A DNA stretch of 64,000 nt, taken from positions 49,734,501 through 49,798,500 of the forward strand of contig CM074860.1 in NCBI GenBank assembly GCA_037501455.1, written 5' to 3'. The notes below the pieces were generated by a model, which saw nothing but the letters and a program-made list of their open reading frames with translations, was not told where the DNA came from and ran no database searches. Both the position numbers and the translations under genes were made by a program. Positions 56,282-64,000 of this stretch are shown piece after piece (position 1 is the stretch's first letter; each line of letters starts with the position of its first letter). Source of the stretch: Lantana camara (taxonomy: Eukaryota; Streptophyta; Magnoliopsida; Lamiales; Verbenaceae).

Positions 56282-56634
56282 GAACCCCATAGGGAGATGA
56301 TACACAATTTCTCCTTCTCCATAATTATACACTAAACCCTAGAGCCTAAACACCGAATATAGAACTAGCATCCTCCCTATTCGGATCATGGTCGTGGTTG
56401 GTGGACTATTCTCTAGAGGGCTACTATAGTGCAGTCTTGAAAGATTCAAAGGAGCTTTTGGGGATTAAGCCACGCGAAGAGCATTCTTGGGCAGCTAGAA
56501 CGTGTCAAGAAAGCTACTATCCAAGTGAGTTTCTTGATCACTACGAATTTCGGAATAGGAATTGCAAGATTCGATCCTTGTTTAGTTGGGAAAATTTTAA
56601 ATTTTCGCTGCGTTTCCTTTGTCTTTTCCCAACA
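56282..56634 (+). repeat. Second copia LTR 3' end fragment
   Basis: It repeats the copia B LTR from GAACCCCATAGGGAGATG (54105 area) to the intact terminus CTTTTCCCAACA, with point differences from 46000-46320. It therefore overlaps the end of the B 3' LTR rather than continuing it. The right end abuts the coding sequence of copia D at CAGGT (56635-56639), the probable target site. Confidence 0.85.
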
Positions 56635-57000
56635 CAGGTGTCCCAAATGTCGTTGCCACAACCATGTCTGACGTTTCACTATCCCGTGAGTAAGCAATGC
56701 AATTCCTTGTTGAGCGACCTCATCGACAAAGTACAAACTCCCACTTTCAGTACCATGCCCAATCACTCTCCCTGACTGAATATCCTGTAATAGATAGGAA
56801 GTAGGATACATCAACACAATATAGTTCAACTCTTTAGTGACATGGCTTATAGAAAGCAATTTACAAGACAAGTCAGGTACATAAAGATAATTTTTCAAAT
56901 TTAAAGTGGAAGATAGAACAATTTTCCCTGCCCATTGAACCGGGGAAAATCCATCGGTTGCATTCTGAATAGCTACTTTCTTAGGAACAGAGATGTCCAC
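56635..57000 (-). pseudogene. pol: Copia D pol 5' part: protease to GAG-pre-integrase
   Basis: The minus strand from 57000 reads MDISVPKKVAIQNATDG, then LYVPDLSCKLLSISHVTKEL (the post-protease region typical of copia, here given only as a landmark), and ends in WQRHLGH of the GAG-pre-integrase zinc motif at 56637, where the copia LTR end is inserted. The rest of pol lies elsewhere or is lost. The protease active site should lie just upstream (57001-57130), where only decayed sequence is seen. Confidence 0.82.
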
Positions 57001-58224
57001 AAAATCTATCCGATCTTATGTCATGGTGTCGGTGGCCCCGCAATCAAAGACCCATCAGGGGTCCTTTTCTTTCCCCATAATATTAAGCATACCTGTCTCA
57101 TTGTCATACTTCGAAGCAAAGCATTTGATCTATTATTTAAAGCACATGGACCAACAATACTTGGGGGTTATCACAATTAAATTCTGAAGGGTAAATCTGG
57201 AATTTAGCATCATAGTTCAAAATACCTAAATTTGATTTCTCACCCCCTTTGCTAAAATACGCCGTTGCCACTCCTGTGGGATTTTCGCCTTTCTTCTTTG
57301 GATGGCCGACTACCTCATTAGTCGCCATCTCCGATTCGTCCGTTGGTCCATCTTCTCTGGCGCCGACGGTCACCCTTCTTGCTGTGCCGTAGCCCGGCAT
57401 CGTCCCCTCGCGCCGCTGGCTATGCCAGCCCTCTGAGAACCTAATTACCTCATAACATTCCTCTTTCTTATGTCCAAGCCTCTGGCAATAACCGCACTTC
57501 ACCAGTGATTTGTCGGCATTGTAGCTTCGCCGTGGCGGTGTTGTTGCCCGGCGTAGCGGTTCCCATCCAGAGCTGGGTTTGGCTTCCCCTTGATGTCCTG
57601 TCGCCGGTATTAAACCTCTCTATCCTTAGCTTTGAGTAATGAGACCGGTCCCGATAACCACCGCCGATGATTATGTTTGGGATTCGCCATTGAGGATTTC
57701 TCGTCGTGCTGCTTCCCTCCGGATAGCCTATGAAGCTTTCTCGGCCATTGGCAATGGCGTCTCTTTCAAGAGTTCTCGCCAGTTGGCGTCGTAGGTATCA
57801 TTCACACCGGCGAAGAACTGGAAAAGGCAAGTTTCGGACCTGAGGTGATTGAAGGTTCCGATATCCTCTTCGTGAACTATATGGTTCGATTGCCGGACTT
57901 TAATCTCACGCCATAGCCTCTGTAAGTTGCTATAGTACTGTTCAATTCCCATCAGATCCTTGTTTCACATTGTTCGCCTTTACAATAAGGTCATAGATTT
58001 GGAGCCCATCTCCCCTTTCGCCATATGTGCTCCCTAATCCGTCCCAAAGATCCTTCGCCTATGGGGTATTCAGCATAGTTACTGATCAGTTCTGGTTCCA
58101 TATTGTGCAAAATCCATGAACACACAATGAGGTCAGTCTGTTCGAATTATCAGGTTTCGGCGGTGGTGGGGCCCCGTTGATATGGCTCAACTTTCCTCTT
58201 CCCCCGGTTGCCATTCTCATCCAT
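57001..58224 (-). pseudogene. gag: Gag of copia D (decayed)
   Basis: Candidate ATGs lie at 58214-58224. Frames are broken, but Gag_3/UBN2-type text is readable: SWILHNMEPEL near 58100, then GIEQYYSNLQRLWREI in the open stretch 57952-57728. The nucleocapsid knuckle CGYCQRLGHKKEECYE starts at about 57496. Ser/Arg/Gly-rich linkers follow to about 57180. The base composition near 57280-57600 is more GC-rich than neighbouring elements. A different copia lineage from element B. Confidence 0.8.
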
Positions 58225-58379
58225 CGGGACTACAGTGAATAGTTAAATTGATTCAACTTTATGCTGATTGATAAATTCTTGGGTATCTGTGTCTGATTAA
58301 TCTTTGTTTGGGGCTACTGTGTTTGGAGAATACTTGCTAACTGTGTTGCCAAGGAATCCGTTTTAATGGATCGTCACCC

Positions 58380-58391
58380 GCTTTGATACCA
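58380..58391 (-). other. Primer-binding site of copia D
   Basis: Minus-strand TGGTATCAAAGC. It marks the 5' end of the minus-strand element; ~165 bp separate it from the gag start. Confidence 0.8.
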
Positions 58392-58392
58392 T

Positions 58393-58465
58393 ATTAGATA
58401 GTGAAGAAAATATGATTGGCAAAATCTTTTCTTATAGACGGTAATATTGTAATACAGAAAAATAC
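58393..58465 (-). repeat. 5' LTR stub of copia D
   Basis: About 73 bp next to the PBS, plus-strand start TATTAGATAGTGAAG (a TGTTAG-like terminus with one change). Cut at 58466 by a gypsy LTR end (TGTAGCACCC). Confidence 0.6.
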
Positions 58466-59516
58466 TGTAGCACCCGGAGCGTGGGCCACCACATCCCCCG
58501 CACTAAGACCCGAACCCGCATATGAAATGGGAATCCATACACGAGCCCAACTCATAGCGAACGGGAGACCAGACACTCGCTAGGCTAGGCGGAGCTATAC
58601 ATACTCAAGGTGCGCAACAATTATCAAGTAACGGAAACAAGGAGTTCTATAAACATAAAGTTTGAATCCAACTATATACAATGGGTATACAAAATACACA
58701 TAGCCATATGGAATCACAAATCCTTAACAATTTCCAAATCATAGTCAATCGAATAAGTACAAGTCTAAAATAAAATATGCAATGCACCTAGCACGACCTA
58801 AACCCAAAAGTGAGACCCGAACGACCTACTTCTTCGCCTAGCTCGTGCACCAAAACCTGCAAACTTAAGTGGTAAAGGAGAGAGGCCAGTCACAACTCGA
58901 TTGAGTGAGGGGGCTAACGCACACCCACACACTATACGTATATAGAGCAAAGCACATAAAAGCAAAAGGTTATGAACCGGGAATAGGTTTTGCATACCAA
59001 AACGTTTTCATGAAACATTATGTATCTTATATATATACATTACGTTCATAAAGACTCTAATCCCATTCCATAATCCAAACATTTGTTTAAAGCTCGGCGA
59101 GCACGAGCATCCACCATTACTCCTCATTCATTACATAAAACCAAACCACATTCAATCCCCAACACTCCGGTGATGGAAGGGTCGACCAACCCTTAGCCAT
59201 CTATTACATTATATATTCCTCAAGGGGTAGCTAACCCACTACGAGTCCTCCCAGACTTTCATACCGAAGGCATCAAGAGCATCACGCCTTCCCAACGTCC
59301 CGGGGTCGCACGTAATACCTCGGATGGAAACTATACCCAAGCTTATCCTAACGGCCTGCTACCTTATCGAGCATCCCAACCCGTAGTCTCCGTGGATCTA
59401 AAATCACCTTTCATTACCTTTCCATTCCATTCTCACTCATTACAAACCATTAACATTACATTCATAAGCATTAAACTTCCATTAAAACGTGAGCTTATAT
59501 ATGCTCATAGATATAA
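58466..59516 (-). repeat. Ty3/gypsy LTR 3'-terminal fragment
   Basis: It begins TGTAGCACCCGGAGCG and shows the same terminal features as other gypsy LTRs here (ATGAAATGGGAATCC, AGCGAACGGGAGAC). About 1.05 kb remain. The other side is cut by the plus-strand LTR at 59517, flanked on its left by TATAA. No gene is seen. Confidence 0.8.
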
Positions 59517-62156
59517 TGTAATGCCCCGATTTTATTTATTAATATCTTATGTTTAAAATAATTTTATAAATTATGTTTCATAATATTTTCATAAAATTCC
59601 ATGAAGTCATATTAAACTTATAATTTATTTCGTAACTTGAAAACATCTATTGCATGAAATAATTACCGGAAATGCTTTAATTACCCAAATTGCCCCTACT
59701 TGGTTATTTTCTTAATTTTGGGGACTAAATTACATAACTTTCCAAGGACTTGATTGATCATATTTCGAAACTACAACTCCCCAATTGCACGACTTGCACA
59801 CTTGAAGGATTAAATGGCAAATTGTGGTATTTCACACAAATCAAAAAATGGATGAATCGGTATATCATCTTCAAGCTTCCAAGTTGATTCATTTGTGATC
59901 ATATCATCTCCAAATTTGCTTCCTTCCTCACCGAACCTCAGCCCCAACAAATAAGAAAAGATTTCTTCCATTTCCATCAAGAATTTCCAAGAAATATTCC
60001 AAGAATTGGAGTTGATCATCATCTTCATTCATTTCTTCATCTCTTTTCCATTCCAAGGTTGGTGGTTGCATGAGTTGATGAGTTTGATTATATTTGAAGG
60101 AGCTAGGGTTTGAGGATTATGTGATAGATGGATTATTTGTAGTTGGAAGCATGATTTGGGGATCATCTCTTGAGTTATTGCATGATTTCTAGCTTGAATT
60201 ATTGAATATTTGGTATGAATGATCAAGTTGGATCATGTGCTTCAAACTTTGAATTCTTGATGGTTTTCCATGTTTTATGTGTTTAAAGGTTAGATTATCA
60301 TCTTATGAACATATGTGCATGAGAAGTGTCAGAAATAATAACATTTTGGGGATCAAAATTGGATTGTTGTAGCTTTGTTGCTCTTTGCCGAGAGCCTCCC
60401 CTGTTTTGCTCTGTTTCTGTAAGTTGCAGAAACAGGGAACGGCCGTTCCCAACCTCAAGGCATTGTGGGAACGGGCGTTCCCCTCTTTTAAACAAAAACA
60501 AGGTGGCCGAGCATGGGAACGGCCGTTCCCATTTTTGGCCTTACGCCGGAAGGGCCGTTCCCAGCTAAGGCGCATTTCTAAAATTGAAATCGTTGGCGCG
60601 TTTTGGGGAATCATGGGAACGACCGTTCCCATTTACAGAGGGAACCCGGAACGACCGTTCCCACCTGGATTGCAGAACAAAATATTCTGCATAAAATTAC
60701 ATTTTTAGCCCGTCGATCCGACGACATCTTTGACCCCGAATTGCTTTTATATGATCTCATATGTACTGAAACAAGATGTTTTCAAGCCACATTGTGATTT
60801 GTGTGTCATCTCGTTGCATTTTTCCGTTCGTCATATTTGGTCTATTTAGAGTCAAGTCTCACATGTACACGTCTATTTTGCACAGACCAGCTTCATAGGG
60901 ACGAGGAGCAAGCCCCGTAGGCCGTGCCCTACATGTATTTTGTTGGTAAAGGTGAGGTTTAATTGTTAGTTATATAGAACCCGTATATCCCTTATGTGAT
61001 ATTTCGTCCAAAAAGGTATTTATATTTATAGTCTCTATAAATCATTGATCATTTCAAGTCGTGTTCAAGCAAGCAAGCAAGCCATCTATTATTTCGTGCA
61101 TGTTTTAGGCGAGTAGCATGATCGTTCACGTTTGGGCCCGAGGGTAGTGACTAGAGCCAACCTGGAAAGCAAGGGCTGACGGGTAACTCTGGCGCTATCC
61201 TCACCATATTTGGGGTCACCCCTGAATCCACTAGGAGGTTAGTGGAGGAAGGAGCTCCGGGCTTAGGGATTCGTGTACCCTCTGCTCAATGAGATTGGAT
61301 GTTGGGGCCTTGCAATCCCATCATCAAACCGGAGGAAGAAGGAGACTGGGGACGAGTCCGGTACCACGGATGCGCCTCGGGTTATGGCATGATTTCCATT
61401 CCATGAACCTGCTATATGATTACACTATTGCACAATTGCACGATAATGGCATTGCATGATCACCTATTTATTGATAATCAAGCAAGCATGTACCTGTTCA
61501 TTTGGAGTTCGGTTGGAGACCGCCCTCACTCGTCGGGGCCATGTATTGATTGATTGCATGAAATGAACCAGTAATTAATATTGATAGTTGTAATCTCGGC
61601 CGAGTTCTCTGTTATTGTGAACGTATAATACTCTTAATTATAAAACCTTACCCGAGGTTATAACTTGCATGTTAACTGTGCTAATATATAAGTATTGCCC
61701 CTTACTCAGTCTTCCATGGACTGACGCCCCACCTTTCAGGTTGTTGCGGTCGTGTGCTAGGCGGGAGTCTGAGTCGTGTCTTGTCGTCCAGCCGGGTTTA
61801 GCACTTCACACATTTTCATGATCTTGCTTTTGTCTTGTCCTGAGTTAGTACGTTATAGTTCTTGATATATTCGAGACTTTTACTTGTATGATAATGTATT
61901 GATATCTGTTGGTATATATTAGTATCTATATTGTTGATGTAAATATGGTACCTATATGTATTTACGAATTAATGCTTCCGCTTTCAACTTTTATGTCTTG
62001 GTTTTGTATTACTTTGGGGTATAGTCCCGCCTAGCTCGTCTCCTCTTTTATTGTCACCCGTTCGCTATAGGTTAGTTCATGTACGGATTGTCCATTTCGT
62101 ATGTGGATCGGCCTATAGTGCGGGGGTGTGGTATCTCTACGTATAGGGGTGCTACA
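59517..62156 (+). repeat. 5' LTR of a Ty3/gypsy element (2640 bp)
   Basis: Bounded by TGTAATGCCCC and GGGGTGCTACA, followed by PBS at 62164. Same family as fragment F in opposite orientation. It carries the GGGAACGG palindrome array and the common 3' third (GGTCACCC, GGGATTCGTGTACCC, CACCCGTTCGCTATAG). No coding sequence. The 107- and 109-codon ORFs cross the palindrome array on opposite strands. Confidence 0.92.
60435..60662. repeat. GGGAACGGCCGTTCCC palindrome array
   Basis: Six dyads at 60435, 60467, 60515, 60548, 60615 and 60648. Two are perfect 16-mers (60435-60450, 60515-60530). Spacing is irregular (32-67 bp), unlike a simple tandem repeat. The array is ~0.92-1.15 kb from the LTR start. 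Confidence 0.93.
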
Positions 62157-62163
62157 TCTAAGG

Positions 62164-62175
62164 TGGTATCAGAAC
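62164..62175 (+). other. Primer-binding site after the LTR ending at 62156
   Basis: TGGTATCAGAAC, then CCGGTTGCAAAACCG, a conserved post-PBS word in this element class. One change from the canonical TGGTATCAGAGC. Confidence 0.88.
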
Positions 62176-62176
62176 C

Positions 62177-64000
62177 CGGTTGCAAAACCGAGGTTCTAGT
62201 GTCGTGTCGTGTCAAGTCTAGGTCGAACGGCATAGGATTAATTGGTAATTTGTGAGTCTTGCATCTTACTTGGAGCTACTTGAATCTATTTGAATTTCTT
62301 GAATTAGTTAAATTACTTGATAATCTGTGCCTTGACTTGATTTCTGTTATTAATTGTTAATTAATCGATCTTGAAATTATTTGAAATTATGTGATTAACG
62401 TGTTTTATTTTAAACATGGATAATTATTTGTTACATCTTATATTAAATTCTTGGTGGAGACATTAATTATGTGACAATTATGTGACATGAGCACGCCTCA
62501 CCCACATGCATTTATTTCAAAGAAGGTTGTGAGTTACAGGTTGTGGAAAGAATATCAAACCATGGCCACTTGCTCGATGGTTTTGAGCTTCTATGGGATT
62601 TGAGAAGGGTGTGCAAGTGGGGCCAAAATCAGGGCGTGGAAGGAAAGTCAATTAAATATTTTCAATCGAAGTACAAGTTGGGAATGCATTTGGGTTTAAA
62701 TCAATTGGATTCAAATTCCTCACACGACAGTCAGAAAAGATGGAACAATCAGTTGTGGGGAAACCAACATGTTCGGGATTCTACATTCGGGTAAGACGGG
62801 TTTATCTTCAGATTCAAGATAAATTGACGTATTGAGAGAATACCTGGATTATCGTTGGAGATCAATTCGAAAAAAAAAGAAAGAGAAGAAAATTTCGAAG
62901 ATGCCTAAACCGGGAGTCTAATAATAAGGAGAAGGGTACTCCTGGGAAAAGGGCTTTAAAGATGGTCGACTATGATGTGGTTAAATTGGAAGATATGGAG
63001 CAACAAGTAGAAGCATTTAAATTTGAGAATTACCAACTCGGATCATCAATTCACAGAGAGTGTTACCCAGGAATTTTAGACCAAGGATCAAGTATGGAAA
63101 AGGTCAAAAGACAAGTTCACCGGGTTATGATTCCACAGAATGAAATCCGGAGTGAGAGAATCAACTAAGTGAATTTCGGTTACTAAATGAGGTACATTAG
63201 TCTGAAAAGGAAGTTTATTCCATTCGGGGACGAGGTGGAAAAAAAATTGAGGGAATTAATTATTCAAGGATCGAAAGAATAGCCAAGAAAGGAATTCAGT
63301 TAGTTGGAAACAAGATTTAAGTCAAGAAAGGAAACAATTTCAATAATTCTGATTAAGTTAGAAGAATCAAATAGTCTGTTATGGGAAGCTAGGATGTGAA
63401 AAGTTTTATAATCAGGGGGAATGAGTTTATTTTCCAGATTTAATTTGGATTGCCATGTGAGAGCGCGAATCTGGAAATTTGGAGTAACAAATGAAAATGG
63501 TAAAGAATGATGAGGAACAAAGGAAAGGGAATTATATGTTCAAGGCAAAGGCAAGTAAGAAGACAAGTCCTACGATTTCTTTAATTCCTAAAGATTAGAT
63601 TTAAAGGATTTCAATCACGGTGGCAATTTGGAGAATCAGGATAATAACGGGAGATTATGGTTCAAGAGGAGTTCGGAAGTTAATTCCATAAATGGAGCCG
63701 AATTGGAATTCGAGAGTTTTGTTTGGGGAATCATACGGTTACACCAGCTTATGCAAGAAAATTTTACCAAGGAGGTAATTATGGTAATAATCAACAAAGC
63801 TTAACTTTCATGGAAATAAAGTGAGAGAAGAGATGGGAAAATAGCATGGTTCGGGATTTCAATTAAGAAAAGGATAAAGGAAGCTCAGCACTTCAGTGGA
63901 TATAGAATTGAAAGACTATCATGTTAAAGATTCTATCTAGTTGGGTATTTCTAGATCCAAACTGAATTGTCGTGTGTGAGGGCATGTTAAAAGACGCGAA
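62177..64000 (+). other. Internal region of the last element, no recognisable gag
   Basis: Purine-rich on the plus strand (repeated GGAAGA, GGAAAG, TTGGA words), with only short frames. The largest (62543-62794, 83 codons; 62962-63168, 68 codons; also 39 codons from 62487) show no Gag core or knuckle. A stretch ATTCGGGGACGAGGTGG near 63219 resembles the sequence that precedes the PPT in Del-type elements, which would suggest a strongly deleted or non-autonomous internal region. No second LTR appears before the window ends. Confidence 0.5.

Noticed and set aside
60298..60708. 107- and 109-codon ORFs in the LTR at 59517-62156
   Set aside because: Dyad words give open frames on both strands at once. 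The encoded repeats mirror the GGGAACGG array.

Overview
The window reads as plant (eudicot-like) nuclear heterochromatin, probably pericentromeric or another repeat-dense block. I see no convincing host gene, tRNA, rRNA or organellar insert. Nearly every base can be assigned to LTR retrotransposons of the Ty3/gypsy chromovirus type (Del/Tekay-like, with very long LTRs), to Ty1/copia elements, or to a piece of a Tat-lineage Ty3/gypsy element. They are nested in each other in both orientations. The assignment rests on Gag zinc knuckles, protease, RT (FIDD or YVDD), RNase H, HHCC/DDE integrase and chromodomain motifs, on primer-binding sites matching initiator Met-tRNA (TGGTATCAGAGC and variants), on polypurine tracts, on paired LTRs and on one clean 5-bp target-site duplication.

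Layout. 1-2716: start of a minus-strand gypsy LTR inserted in the 3' LTR of element A. 2717-17061: element A, minus-strand chromovirus with LTRs of about 4.2 kb (left one truncated), a 1391-codon open gag-pol stretch with stop and frameshift lesions, a displaced chromodomain, and an extra sense ORF of 226 codons between PBS and gag. 17062-22053: plus-strand LTR scrap related to A, then broken copies of a non-autonomous minus-strand family (called E), a head-to-head inverted LTR pair, and a solo copia LTR. 22054-27837: two consecutive plus-strand gypsy LTRs, the second followed by PBS and a decayed gag. 27838-27970: TRIM-like scrap. 27971-43430: element C, minus-strand gypsy, whose RT is split by a complete 9483-bp E element (33203-42685, TSD CATCA). 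43431-45375: 3' end of a Tat-like element with an antisense ORF that seems to have its own promoter, plus PPT and 3' LTR. 45376-54430: copia element B, plus strand, with decayed gag-pol. 54431-56634: gypsy LTR fragment F and a second copia LTR end. 56635-58465: minus-strand copia D, decayed. 58466-59516: minus-strand gypsy LTR end. 59517-64000: plus-strand gypsy 5' LTR, PBS and an unrecognised internal region running off the window.

The most unusual signal cuts across families. Several otherwise different LTRs or leaders carry short arrays of dyad-symmetric (hairpin-capable) words. The words differ between families, but in the gypsy LTRs the arrays sit at a similar distance from the LTR start: GGGAACGGCCGTTCCC, GACACGGGCGTGTC, GGTCGCGGCCGCGACC, AATTAATTCTCCAATTAATT, CCCGCAGCCGCGCGGG and CCACGAGTCGTGG. 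The other leading candidates are the coiled-coil/acidic leader ORF of element A and the promoter-bearing antisense ORF of the Tat fragment. All alignments here were made by eye, so boundaries of degenerate pieces are good to about 5-30 bp. Those with TG..CA ends, TSDs, PBS or PPT are exact.
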